In this document: in pieces, positions 1-8,330 of the stretch | How positions within the stretch are numbered: position 1 is the first letter of the stretch | Layout of the letters: each line of letters starts with the position of its first letter | DNA from: Defluviitaleaceae bacterium | GTDB taxonomy: Bacteria > Bacillota > Clostridia > Lachnospirales > WRAX01 | DNA length: 37,187 bases | NCBI GenBank assembly: GCA_009785555.1 | Contig: WQWB01000001.1 | Span: 64,001 to 101,187, forward strand | Reading direction: 5' to 3' | Position numbers and translations under genes: made by a program | The notes under the pieces: generated by a model | What the model saw: the letters and a program-made list of their open reading frames with translations, nothing else | Told to the model about the DNA's origin: nothing | The model's database searches: none

Positions 1-346
1 CTGTGTCCGGCTGGTTTCTTTGGAAGCCGCCGTCCCAAAAGCCGCTTCTGTCGAAGGCCTGTACCCTCGGGCGCGCATAACGGAAGAAGGTATCCGAAAA
101 AGTCATGCTGTGTGTGTTTATTAACGGTGTTATGAAGGAGAAGAGTACGATGATTATAATTATGATCGCCGCCGCCACGGAAACTTTATTGCGCTTAAAA
201 CGCATCCATGCGTCTTTAAAATAGCCGATGCGTTTGGCTTCTGGCACGGCGTCGTGTATACGCATGTCTACCTGGGAAAAACGGAACCTTTCTGCAGGTA
301 TGTTTGATATATTATTATAAGATTTTTCGTTATTTAGATTTTTCAC
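1..346 (-). CDS. Peptide-type ABC transporter permease, OppC/DppC family (C-terminus outside window)
   Basis: This is the second membrane subunit of an oligopeptide/dipeptide ABC importer. Only the first 115 or so codons are visible; the gene runs off the window at base 1. It starts with GTG at 346, four bases after the stop of the OppB-type gene, and its ribosome binding site AGAGGTGA overlaps that stop. The N-terminus is polar, then comes the family-typical cytoplasmic stretch (YFKDAWMRFKRNK), followed by one strongly hydrophobic segment (VAAAIIIIIIVLFSFI) and the start of a periplasmic loop. This layout fits OppC/DppC proteins. The tight spacing indicates co-transcription with the upstream permease. 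Substrate cannot be told from this fragment. Confidence 0.85.
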   Translation of the reverse strand, partial: MKNLNNEKSYNNISNIPAERFRFSQVDMRIHDAVPEAKRIGYFKDAWMRFKRNKVSVAAAIIIIIIVLFSFITPLINTHSMTFSDTFFRYARPRVQAFDRSGFWDGGFQRNQPDT

Positions 347-350
347 GCTA

Positions 351-1460
351 TCACCTCTGTCCCATTCTAATTCGCGGATCTATGAAACCAAAGCTAAGAT
401 CCGTAATGATTTGTGCAACAAGGCCGATTACTATGTAGAAAGCAAGCATAAAGAGGTATAAATCGGTGTCTGGCCCTTGCCCAAATCCTTGGAATGCGTT
501 TAAAAACAATCTACCCATACCTGGTACAGAGAATATTTGCTCAATAACAACGGAGCCGCCGAGGACGCCGATAAATGAGGCGAGTATGCCAGGTATAATG
601 GGAACCATTGCATTTTTAAGTGCGTGTGTGCGTATAGCGCGGTTTTTCGTCAAGCCTTTAGCGCGTGCTAAAAGCATATATTCGCTGGTCAACGCCTCTG
701 TAAGCTCGGCGCGAAGCATACGCGTCATACCGGCAATAGTACCGAAGCACATTGCGGTAATCGGCATGATCATAGACCTAAACATTGTCCATGTCCAAAA
801 ACCGCCGGCTTCAGCCAGTGAGGCAACCTGCAACGGTAAGCCAAGTGAAGCCGTAAGGCGGAATCCAAGCGTATACTGAATGAAGATACCGAAAATAAAC
901 ATGGGTACCGAAATGAAAATCATAACGGCCGTGGAGATAATATGATCTGTCAATTTATTCTTCTTAACGGCCGCCCATATACCTAAGGCTATACCAATAG
1001 GCATTGCGATCATTAATGAATATAGGTTTAAGACAACGGTAAATGGTATGTGAGGGGCAACAACCTCAATAACGGGGCGTTGACCGCGAAGGTCTGAGAT
1101 ACCCCAATCCCACGCGTTCCATGAACGTGTCGTTTCGTACAGTGGGGTGCCGCTCGCATCATGTAGTTGGTATCCGCCATCACTTAATATGGGTATTTGC
1201 TGTCCATTTACGTCCAAAACAAACTCTGTTACCCTGTGTGGAAAAATATTGCGAAGCCATCTGACGTATTGCGTCATAATCGGGTCGTTACGCCCTCTTG
1301 CTTCAAGTTGTTGCATACGTATCGTTTGCTCGCCTCCAAGATCAGGCTGCATCTCCGGTGCTGGAACGCTAAGTACTAGGATATAGGCTACTGTCATTAT
1401 TATTGAAAAAGTAATAACCATTAAACCTAATCTTTTAAGCACATATTTAAACATGGTCAT
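351..1460 (-). CDS. Peptide-type ABC transporter permease, OppB/DppB family
   Basis: This is the first inner-membrane permease subunit of a peptide-type ABC importer, 369 residues. It has an N-terminal transmembrane segment (about residues 8-32), an extracytoplasmic insertion of about 100 residues, then five more hydrophobic segments. The ATPase-docking EAA loop is visible as EYMLLARAKGLTKNRAIRTHALKN, written here only as the family signature (A-R-A-K-G-L). The C-terminal DPRIRMG is also family-typical. It lies downstream of the substrate-binding protein gene, 236 bases away, with two hairpins between them, and four bases ahead of the OppC-type gene. The extracytoplasmic insertion is longer than in Escherichia coli OppB and resembles variants found with large binding proteins. 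Confidence 0.92.
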   Translation of the reverse strand: MTMFKYVLKRLGLMVITFSIIMTVAYILVLSVPAPEMQPDLGGEQTIRMQQLEARGRNDPIMTQYVRWLRNIFPHRVTEFVLDVNGQQIPILSDGGYQLHDASGTPLYETTRSWNAWDWGISDLRGQRPVIEVVAPHIPFTVVLNLYSLMIAMPIGIALGIWAAVKKNKLTDHIISTAVMIFISVPMFIFGIFIQYTLGFRLTASLGLPLQVASLAEAGGFWTWTMFRSMIMPITAMCFGTIAGMTRMLRAELTEALTSEYMLLARAKGLTKNRAIRTHALKNAMVPIIPGILASFIGVLGGSVVIEQIFSVPGMGRLFLNAFQGFGQGPDTDLYLFMLAFYIVIGLVAQIITDLSFGFIDPRIRMGQR

Positions 1461-1502
1461 AATTTGACACTTTCCTTTCGGAAAAAGAGATTAGTTTAGC
1501 CG

Positions 1503-1534
1503 TTTCGCATAAATCGCTTGCGGTTTATGCGAAA
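1503..1534 (-). other. Inverted repeat between binding-protein and permease genes
   Basis: An 11-bp perfect inverted repeat (tttcgcataaa ... tttatgcgaaa) has a 10-base centre that can itself pair partly (cgc/gcg). It lies about 40 bases upstream of the permease start. On the minus strand it is followed, after about 18 bases, by a short run of T. It could stabilise the upstream mRNA or partly terminate transcription. Confidence 0.5.
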
Positions 1535-1590
1535 TCAGCCAAGCATGTTTGAGTGTGTATCGCAGATTCTCAAACAGCTTGTTATTATAA

Positions 1591-1620
1591 GTCGGGGGAA
1601 CTTTTGTAAGCTCCCCCGAC
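1591..1620 (-). terminator. GC-rich hairpin after the binding-protein gene (attenuator or mRNA stabiliser)
   Basis: GTCGGGGGA pairs with TCCCCCGAC, and on the minus-strand RNA the stem continues through a G-U pair and CUU/AAG to a four-base loop, giving a stem of about 13 bp. It is 76 bases after the stop codon of the binding-protein gene. No clean U tract follows, so full termination is doubtful. Hairpins at this place in importer operons commonly protect the binding-protein mRNA and lower permease expression; that role is inferred here. Confidence 0.55.
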
Positions 1621-1696
1621 AACCCTACCTAACGCGCGAGATATGAAATCACATACTCGGCAATCCGGTAGGTTATAATGTTTAATTGGTTATTAA

Positions 1697-3784
1697 TTAT
1701 TCGTAGCTTAAGATACCGCCTTGGGAAGCTACAAACTCTGCCCATTGCTGGTCGTTGAAGTTGAATGTTATACGACGTAAACCGCCGCGTGTGTACACTA
1801 CGTTAAAGTGCGGTGTACCCCATTCCACTTGATAGCTGAGGAGGCCTGCGGTTGCGCTGAACATGATTGGAATGTCGCGGAAACCTTCAAGGATAGCAAA
1901 CTCAAGAGCTGCCGTAGCGCGTAAACGGAGTACCGGATCGTCGGCGCGGTCAAACATACCGCCGTTGATAGCGCGGTGCCAGTCTTGGTACGTTTTGGTT
2001 GTGTAGCCTTGGCTGAAGCCAAGCTGTGCGTTGGAGATCGTCAATGTTTCTGTTGTTGGATCCCAACCGTTGGATGTGTGGATAGATACGAGGTCGCCGC
2101 CGAAGATGTCCGGGTTTACATAAACGCCGATCATGAACCAGGGGCGCGCCCATTCAGATTGCCACGCACCGCGGATCATTGCGACGCGGCCTTCGGCAAC
2201 GTCTCTGAATTGGGTTTGTGAACCGGATGTGAACGCGAACTGAACGCCACCAGCCTCAAAGCCCGTACCGATGATAGCTTCGGCGATAAAGTCGTTCATA
2301 AGTTCTTCCGTGCGTTGGTCTGCCGCGGAAAGGGATGCTCCGCTGTGAAGCATAACTGGGATGTTTACGTTTTGACCCGGTATCATATTGCCGTCCGCAA
2401 CTGCTTGTTCAAAAGCAAGTTGGAACGCTTCGCGGGCTGCAAACACGTCAAAGCCTGTAATGGAGTCATATGCTTCGTCAAGTGTTTGGAACCAGTCATC
2501 TTCTCCGCCCCATTCGATGCCGAAGAAGTCAACAGCTAACTGCATTACTTCGGGATGCCAGCGGTATACGGAGTTGGGGTTGTTTGCGATGTCATAGTAG
2601 TAGAGGTCGTTGAGAAGAAATACGAAAGGTTGGGATGCGGCCGTCGTTTCGCGAACGAGGAGTGCGCGATCCATAGCGAGGCTGATGCCGCGGCGGAACT
2701 CGCGGTAGTGGAGCATACGGATGTTGTTGCCGTCGCCAGCTTCTTCTTCAAGTGCGATTAAGGAATCAAGATCGCTTGCGATGATCCAACGGAATGTAGC
2801 CGTACCAGGTGTGATGAAAAGACGCTCGCTGAAGCGGAAGCGCGGAGCTTGGTCCGCTGTAAGCGGTGTGATGCTGAGTTCGCCTTGTTCAAAAAGCATG
2901 AGGCGGAGCTCGGTTTGGCCTGGGTCAATAATGTCGATAACAAGGTGCGTCATTGGGAACTGGCCTTCAAAGCGCGGGTCGTTCCAACCGTGCCAGTATG
3001 GGTTTCTTACGAATGAGAATTGCCTGTCTACTTCGTAGCTGGCAAGCATCATCGGACCCCAAGAGAATGTAGATTCAAGTGTCGTGCCGTATGTGTGAAG
3101 AAGAACGTCCTCTTCCCAGAATTGGCTTGCTTCAAATGCTTCGCGGTACACGAGGTTGCCGCCGAAGATGCTGTTAGCTTCCCAAAGGAATGTCCAACGG
3201 TCAGCTGGTCTTGTTGTGATCCAGATGAGTGTGTAGTCGTCTAAAGCGTAGATGGACACGTCTTCCCATTCGCCGTAGCCTGATTGGTATTCAGGTGCGC
3301 CGAGCCATTGGCTTGCAGAACCTGCAAGGCCGCCTGCACGCGTGTTTTGTTGGCGTGGGTCAAGAAGGTTCATCCAGGACCAGACATAGTCATGCGCGTT
3401 AACAGGTGTACCCGTGTTCCAACGCACGTTCGGGTTGAGGTCTATACGCCATACACGGCCCCAGTCTTCTGTGATGTCCCATCTGTCGAGGTCCCAATAT
3501 TCCGCCGTGATATCCGTGATAAGGTCAGCGTCTTGGTAGAACCATTCCATGGAAACTCCGTCTTCAGCGAAGGACCAGAAGCCCCAGAAGCCGTTTGTCC
3601 AGCCGAGGATCATACTACAGTTAGCGTTCATCCAGGTAAACGGGCTCCAGTTAATTGGATTGCCGCCCATAGAGTCACGGAAGGTGTAGGTGGGTTCGTC
3701 CGCATGTACTGCGGGTGCGATTGCAGCAAACATAGCGAGTGCTACGATAATTGCCGCAAGTCTTTTTGTCCAGTTGCGTGTCAT
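1697..3784 (-). CDS. ABC transporter substrate-binding protein, family 5 (peptide type)
   Basis: This is the extracytoplasmic solute-binding component of the importer encoded downstream, 695 residues. It has a classical signal peptide: MTRNWTKR, a hydrophobic core, then a probable cleavage after Ala28 (AVHA/DEP). There is no lipobox cysteine, which is unusual for a monoderm binding protein; the protein may be anchored otherwise or released. Family-5 features include the RVWRIDLNPNVRWNTGTPVNA region, which corresponds to the conserved 'F.L..gv.f.dG.p..A.D' block, and the following DYVWSWMNLLDP. At 695 residues it is longer than DppA/OppA (about 535). It starts at ATG 3784 with AGGAGG nearby, downstream of a good promoter. 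It is first in the operon with the two permeases. Confidence 0.9.
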   Translation of the reverse strand: MTRNWTKRLAAIIVALAMFAAIAPAVHADEPTYTFRDSMGGNPINWSPFTWMNANCSMILGWTNGFWGFWSFAEDGVSMEWFYQDADLITDITAEYWDLDRWDITEDWGRVWRIDLNPNVRWNTGTPVNAHDYVWSWMNLLDPRQQNTRAGGLAGSASQWLGAPEYQSGYGEWEDVSIYALDDYTLIWITTRPADRWTFLWEANSIFGGNLVYREAFEASQFWEEDVLLHTYGTTLESTFSWGPMMLASYEVDRQFSFVRNPYWHGWNDPRFEGQFPMTHLVIDIIDPGQTELRLMLFEQGELSITPLTADQAPRFRFSERLFITPGTATFRWIIASDLDSLIALEEEAGDGNNIRMLHYREFRRGISLAMDRALLVRETTAASQPFVFLLNDLYYYDIANNPNSVYRWHPEVMQLAVDFFGIEWGGEDDWFQTLDEAYDSITGFDVFAAREAFQLAFEQAVADGNMIPGQNVNIPVMLHSGASLSAADQRTEELMNDFIAEAIIGTGFEAGGVQFAFTSGSQTQFRDVAEGRVAMIRGAWQSEWARPWFMIGVYVNPDIFGGDLVSIHTSNGWDPTTETLTISNAQLGFSQGYTTKTYQDWHRAINGGMFDRADDPVLRLRATAALEFAILEGFRDIPIMFSATAGLLSYQVEWGTPHFNVVYTRGGLRRITFNFNDQQWAEFVASQGGILSYE

Positions 3785-3809
3785 ATATTTCCTCCTTTAA
3801 AGTACATGG

Positions 3810-3822
3810 CTGTAAATTACAG
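3810..3822. promoter_or_regulatory. Palindrome CTGTAAATTACAG, candidate operator
   Basis: This is a perfect 6-1-6 palindrome located 20 bases downstream of the -10 box and about 25 bases upstream of the start codon of the binding-protein gene, so it falls at the start of the transcript. A repressor bound there would block transcription. CTGTAATTA also occurs at the -10 region of the aminotransferase gene (about 5358). The regulator is unknown. Confidence 0.35.
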
Positions 3823-3841
3823 ACATGCCAAGTTAAAACAT

Positions 3842-3870
3842 ATTATAAACCATTGCCAAAGAAAAAGCAA
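3842..3870 (-). promoter_or_regulatory. Sigma-A promoter of the peptide importer operon
   Basis: On the minus strand, TTGCTT (3865-3870), a 17-base spacer and a perfect TATAAT (3842-3847) lie about 58 bases before the ATG of the binding-protein gene. The region between this promoter and the aminotransferase stop is AT-rich (a run of A/T around 3878-3900) and may act as an UP element or as the terminator of the gene upstream. Confidence 0.75.
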
Positions 3871-3981
3871 TAAGATTTTAAAATTTTTTTTGTTAAATTA
3901 TATGTCAAATTATGCATCTGTTTTGTGAATATTTCTGCACGGATTTGCATATTTGGTAAATCGGTTAGTTAATTGTATGAA

Positions 3982-5151
3982 TTAAGGCTTGATAACTTGC
4001 CTGATTCTGTCGCAACCCTCAGTAATTTCGTTCATGGAACAGGCGTAGCTTAGACGGATGTGCATGGGGCAGCCAAAGTCCGCACAGGGCACAACTACAA
4101 CGCCGGCCTTATCTACGAGCATGGCGGCAAAGTCAGCGGCGTCTTTGATATTGTCTCCGCAGAATTTGGAAATATCTATGAAACAATAAAACGCGCCGGG
4201 CGGCGTGTTAAGTTCAAAGCCTATGTCCGTTAATTTTTTCATCATATAATCGCGACGCTTGGCAAATTCGGAAACCATATCATGCAGCGGCTGTTTATCT
4301 CCATCAATGGCGGCAATGGCAGCCAATTGGGTAATAGCGTTGATATTGCTGGTTTGGTGGCTTTGGATATTGCCGATAAGTTTAGCGATATCCGCATTCG
4401 ATGCTGTGTAGCCCATGCGCCAACCGGTCATCGCAAAGGATTTGGACAGGCCGTTGATAACTATCGTACGGTTTCTTATATCTTCATTAAATGATGCTAT
4501 GCTTATATGGCGCAAGCCTTCCTCATATATGAGGTGTTCGTAAATTTCATCACTCAACACAATTAAATCGTGTTTGCAACAAACATCGGCGATGGCGCGA
4601 AGTTCACTTTCAGTGTAAACCGCGCCGCTTGGGTTGTTGGGTGTGTTTAAGAAGATTGCTTTAGATTTCGGTGTAATTGCGGCCTCTACCTGCGCGGCTG
4701 TTATCTTATAGCTGCTTTCCGTCGTGTCAACGTAGATGGGTACGCCGTCATACATCCCGACGATTTCCGGGTATGTAAGCCAATACGGCGCAGGAATGAT
4801 GACTTCGTCGCCGGGATTTATAATTGCCGCGCAAGCATTGGAAATGGCATGTTTTGCGCCGTTTGATACAACTATTTGAGCGGGCGTATAGTCCAGCCCG
4901 TTTTCGCCTTTTAGCTTGCGGCAGATTGCCTCGCGCAGTGGTAAAACGCCGGGCGTGTCCGTGTATTTGGAGTGGCCCGCGTCCATAGCCGCTTTTGCAG
5001 CTTCGACGATGTGGCCGGGCGTGTCAAAGTCCGGCTCGCCGACGGTAAAGGAGATTATGCTCTGTCCGGCCGCCTTCATGGCCTTTGCCTTGGCGTTTAT
5101 GGCCAAGGTTGTGGATTCTTTCACGCGAATTGCTCTTTGGGAATATGTCAT
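3982..5151 (-). CDS. Pyridoxal-phosphate aminotransferase, class I/II (aspartate aminotransferase-like)
   Basis: This fold-type I aminotransferase (389 residues, full length) moves amino groups between amino acids and 2-oxo acids in the cytosol. The PLP-binding lysine is Lys237 in GLSKSFAMTGWRMGY. NNPSG (172-176), DEIY (201-204) and the C-terminal substrate-carboxylate arginine in IRLSYA are also present. The sequence is closest in style to the AspB/AspC-like clade of Bacillus and Clostridia. It lies between the fused grdCD gene and the peptide importer, which fits amino-acid fermentation: it could supply glycine or drain amino groups, though substrate specificity cannot be read from sequence. 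It starts at ATG 5151, preceded by CATGAGGTAATAAT. A 290-base structured leader precedes it. Confidence 0.93.
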   Translation of the reverse strand: MTYSQRAIRVKESTTLAINAKAKAMKAAGQSIISFTVGEPDFDTPGHIVEAAKAAMDAGHSKYTDTPGVLPLREAICRKLKGENGLDYTPAQIVVSNGAKHAISNACAAIINPGDEVIIPAPYWLTYPEIVGMYDGVPIYVDTTESSYKITAAQVEAAITPKSKAIFLNTPNNPSGAVYTESELRAIADVCCKHDLIVLSDEIYEHLIYEEGLRHISIASFNEDIRNRTIVINGLSKSFAMTGWRMGYTASNADIAKLIGNIQSHQTSNINAITQLAAIAAIDGDKQPLHDMVSEFAKRRDYMMKKLTDIGFELNTPPGAFYCFIDISKFCGDNIKDAADFAAMLVDKAGVVVVPCADFGCPMHIRLSYACSMNEITEGCDRIRQVIKP

Positions 5152-5159
5152 ATTATTAC

Positions 5160-5400
5160 CTCATGGTTTTGTAAGTGGTGTTAAGCCAGCATTTTTCGTA
5201 GATATCAAGGATAATTGGTTCCTTGCTCTATATATAGAGGCGTATGGCTTGAATGTCATTGCGGTGAAGCCAGGCAATGCTAGTGGGAGTTAGGGCGAAA
5301 TGCCTTTATGCGTCCTTTCTCCCACTGGATACGCAATTTCTAGGTTGTATGGCACAACTGTAATTATACGCATTCTTCAAGTTTAGTTTCATAGGCCTGA
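5160..5400 (-). promoter_or_regulatory. Promoter and structured leader of the aminotransferase gene
   Basis: On the minus strand a perfect TATAAT lies at 5363-5368 (no clear -35 box). The leader RNA would be about 205 bases. It contains an 8-bp stem AGTGGGAG/CTCCCACT (5282-5289 with 5319-5326), a second stem CATTGC/GCAATG close after it, and a 14-base perfect palindrome CTCTATATATAGAG (5226-5239). I compared it by eye with glycine, SAM, lysine, purine, THF and T-box consensus motifs and saw no match. The first stem could instead be the end-of-transcript hairpin for grdCD. Confidence 0.4.
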
Positions 5401-5441
5401 TTATTTAGCATATTTAATTTTTTAACCCTTGATTCGTGTTA

Positions 5442-8027
5442 TCAGTCTTCTTTAACAAACCCGCCGTCAACAAGCACGGCCAACGCGCTTGCATGCTTAG
5501 CGGTATTTACCAGCACAATCGGGCCGGTGCAGCCCATGCCGCTCTCCGCATAGATATCGTTTTGCATGAGGAGTGCGACGGCATCGTCCAAATCAAAAAC
5601 CTCAATGCCGGATATTTCCGCCGTTACGACTTCTTTCGGTACGTCTTTTTTAATCGGTATATTTACATCCGACGCGGAAGCGGCCTTTGCCAGCTTGATA
5701 TCAGCTAAGCCTGCCTTATTTGCGGAGGCAATTTCAGATTCGGTAACGGCAACCACATTTCCGTTAGATAACTGCGCCGCGTAACGCAACGCGCCGGCCA
5801 CAACAGGTGACCCGCTTGCGCGGGAGAGTATGAGGACGAGGCGCTTGTACCCCTCACCGATACCGGGGCCATAGCCGTCTCCGCTACTTTCGTACATGCC
5901 GCCGGTTGTGTAGGAGGAGAGTAATTTGCAGAGGATGTTGCCTGTGAGGCTGTCAGCCACAAGTACGTCAACGTCTGGGTTTAGCGCGTCGTTGCCGCGC
6001 AGGATCGCGCCGCCGTCTGCCCGTCCGCTTTCGCCAAGGTTTATGTTGTAGCCTTTTGCCTTTATGTCAAGCAATGCGCGTTCAACTGCCCTTGCGCCGT
6101 CAATATTTAATATGCCTACGGACGGGTTTTCTATACCGCATGCTTTTGCCGCGGCGATTCCGCCGATTGCGTTTTTTACCATCGCCGTAGTTCTATCCGT
6201 AGCGGTTGTGCCTGTTGTCGTGGCGAGGAATAATTTGCGACCCTTCGCCGGGGTAACGGCGCGGCCGACGGTGGAAACGCCTATTGGGAAGTTATAATGC
6301 ATGGTGACGCAGCCTTGCAAGTAGCCAGAATCAAGCAGTTCCTCCATTTTTTTGTGGGCGGATGCTTCGTCCGGCGTATCGAAGTTTTCGAGCTTGGTTT
6401 TGATGCCGCCTAAGTTACCGATGAGGACAACATCGAATGCGCCGTCTTTTGCCGCTTCCTCAGCGCCGTTTACTATGTTTTGGATACCGTGTTCGCTGCC
6501 TAAAATTGTTATGCCGACTTTGGTTTTAGCCGCCGAGGGGGTGGCCGGCCACTGGCCGATCGCTACAGCGCGTCCTTCGTCGTTCTTTACCTCGCCCTTA
6601 TTCCTCTCCAGAACAACGCTCACGCCGTCAAACAGATTCGTCATCCGCCCGAGGAAGAGGGAGCCTTTGCCCACTATCATCACACGGTTAAGCACACCTT
6701 CCGTAAGGTCTTGAATGGCGAAACCAAGGTAAGGTACGCCGCTAGGAATGTGCCCCTGCGTTGGTGCCCAGCCACTCATTCCGTGTTTGAGTACAAAATC
6801 ATTGATATCAGCGCGCTCGATTTCTTTTTTCATAACGGCAAGGGCGGCTATCATTTTGTAGTTCGCTTCTGGCACATCGCCAGCGCCTGCCGGTTTGGTG
6901 ATGTCCGGATTCTGCATTTCAACTGAGAATTTGTCAACGTCTGCAAAGCGTAACCCGCCTTTTTCAAGCGGCTTAGCCACAAGAGCGGTAATGACAGCTT
7001 GCGGCGATGAACCCGTGCCAACGGTGTGCGTGCCGACGAGCTCGGTATTTACTTCCGGCGAGATAAAATCGTTTTCGCTAACAATAGCGGCAAAACCGGC
7101 GATAACGTCTTCAAGTATCGGTAAACCCTTCTTTACGTGATCTTTACCGTTCATGCCAAGTTTGGCTGTTGCGCCTCCGGCGACGATAGCTACGTTTTTA
7201 AACGTACCCGCGCGCACCAATGATGCGGCCTGTATTAAAGCATGTGCGGGTGCGGCGCAAAAACCGCGCGTGTCTGAGCCGGTAGCTCCGTCTGCACCGG
7301 CCATTTCGGCGATGGCTTTGGCGAAGTTACCGCCGCCTCGCTGGTTCATATCGCCGCAAGCCTCTTCGGAGCATTCTATTATATAGTCAACATCAAGCGG
7401 GTTGATATTGTTTTTTGCGAATAAATTAAGTAAAGCCAACGCGCCGGAAGCCTTGGATACAAGGTTTTCAAATATAATGTGCGCGTTTAGGTTCGGGTCG
7501 ATATCGTGGGCGCGTTTGACGCAGCCAATTAATTTGCCTTCATGGTACAAGCCTTCGGCATGGTGGTTATTTACTTGTTCTTCAACCTCTTCGCATGTAT
7601 TGCCAGCGCCGATTTTGGCGGCTAGGGGTGCGCAAAGTGGGTGTGCCTCTAGCTTTGCTTTAACGGTAGGCGCAAAACAATCGCAAAGCATGACCAAGTC
7701 GAAAGAATCTGCTGCCTTAATAAGGCCGATAAACTCGTCCTGCGGCATTATTTCCCCCATCTTGCCGAAACGGCTATGCCCTGTTGGTTTATCATACCAT
7801 GGGAACTCTATTGTGCCAAGTTCGGGTGGCGTCATATTGCCGATGTAGGTTTGGTTGGGTGCGTATTTTACCGCGTCGTCAAAAGACCTGATGTGTTGTT
7901 TCAGTTGCTTCAGATAATCCGAATCGGGGTTGACGATGCGCTCCGTCGTTTGGGTTGTACCGCTGTGTTCGATCATGTCCGGTGTTTGCACCAATACGTA
8001 TGCTGCGCCTTTTAATACTGCTTTCAC
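5442..8027 (-). CDS. grdC-grdD: Glycine reductase component C, fused GrdC (beta) - GrdD (alpha)
   Basis: Component C takes the carboxymethyl group from selenoprotein A as an acetyl thioester and releases acetyl phosphate, conserving energy. Here the two subunits, normally separate proteins of roughly 510 and 380 residues, form one 861-residue polypeptide. Residues 1 to about 478 are GrdC, a FabH-like condensing-enzyme fold (RGFCAAPAHAL with Cys257, GWAPTQGHIPSG around 420-431). Residues about 503-861 are GrdD, a phosphate acyltransferase (PlsX)-like fold starting KVGITILGSEHG, with the acyl-carrying cysteine in GMGCTGP (Cys833). The join (about 479-502) is short, so the usual GrdC tail and GrdD head appear shortened. 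The reading frame is open throughout. It starts with GTG at 8027 after GGAGGAAATACAAA, 24 bases after the DUF4160 gene. Confidence 0.93.
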   Translation of the reverse strand: MKAVLKGAAYVLVQTPDMIEHSGTTQTTERIVNPDSDYLKQLKQHIRSFDDAVKYAPNQTYIGNMTPPELGTIEFPWYDKPTGHSRFGKMGEIMPQDEFIGLIKAADSFDLVMLCDCFAPTVKAKLEAHPLCAPLAAKIGAGNTCEEVEEQVNNHHAEGLYHEGKLIGCVKRAHDIDPNLNAHIIFENLVSKASGALALLNLFAKNNINPLDVDYIIECSEEACGDMNQRGGGNFAKAIAEMAGADGATGSDTRGFCAAPAHALIQAASLVRAGTFKNVAIVAGGATAKLGMNGKDHVKKGLPILEDVIAGFAAIVSENDFISPEVNTELVGTHTVGTGSSPQAVITALVAKPLEKGGLRFADVDKFSVEMQNPDITKPAGAGDVPEANYKMIAALAVMKKEIERADINDFVLKHGMSGWAPTQGHIPSGVPYLGFAIQDLTEGVLNRVMIVGKGSLFLGRMTNLFDGVSVVLERNKGEVKNDEGRAVAIGQWPATPSAAKTKVGITILGSEHGIQNIVNGAEEAAKDGAFDVVLIGNLGGIKTKLENFDTPDEASAHKKMEELLDSGYLQGCVTMHYNFPIGVSTVGRAVTPAKGRKLFLATTTGTTATDRTTAMVKNAIGGIAAAKACGIENPSVGILNIDGARAVERALLDIKAKGYNINLGESGRADGGAILRGNDALNPDVDVLVADSLTGNILCKLLSSYTTGGMYESSGDGYGPGIGEGYKRLVLILSRASGSPVVAGALRYAAQLSNGNVVAVTESEIASANKAGLADIKLAKAASASDVNIPIKKDVPKEVVTAEISGIEVFDLDDAVALLMQNDIYAESGMGCTGPIVLVNTAKHASALAVLVDGGFVKED

Positions 8028-8051
8028 TTTGTATTTCCTCCTAGTATCTGT

Positions 8052-8330
8052 TTAGCAATAGTGTTTAATTTCTCCAAAAAATTCATGCCATTTATTGAAA
8101 ACATCAGTTATTCTTGCTTCTATTACAGCTATAATATTATACAAAATCCTAAGCGGAATCTCTGACTTGTTGTGACACAACACACATTTGCCTTTTTTGG
8201 TTATCCAAACCTTTGTTGCATTCGCGGAAGGAGTTCCTTTTGATATATGGACATGTATAAACTCTAACGGTCTACCTTCGTTTGCCCAAAAGTATATGAC
8301 ATAAGAACCGATCTTAAAAACCTGCGGCAT
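8052..8330 (-). CDS. DUF4160-family small protein
   Basis: This 92-residue protein begins MPQVFKIGSYVIYFWANEG. The ATG at 8330 is chosen because GGAGGG lies seven to eight bases before it; a longer reading from 8354 has no such site. The PLEFIHVHI segment with its paired histidines is the hallmark of DUF4160 proteins, which usually occur as two-gene cassettes and have been suggested to be toxin-antitoxin-like. Function is not established. The gene overlaps the end of the preceding small gene by 17 bases, so the two are translationally linked. It ends only 24 bases before grdCD and is probably read through into it. Confidence 0.75.
   Translation of the reverse strand: MPQVFKIGSYVIYFWANEGRPLEFIHVHISKGTPSANATKVWITKKGKCVLCHNKSEIPLRILYNIIAVIEARITDVFNKWHEFFGEIKHYC

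Noticed and set aside
3284-3928. 214-codon plus-strand frame
   Set aside because: It lies antisense to the binding-protein gene, has a cysteine- and valine-rich sequence of no family, and no ribosome binding site; a shadow of the minus-strand gene.
5152-5441. Glycine riboswitch or T-box in front of the aminotransferase or grdCD
   Set aside because: No GGAGAG...CCGAAGG core, no tandem aptamer, and no T-box GGGTGGNACCGCG motif were found there or upstream of 8027.
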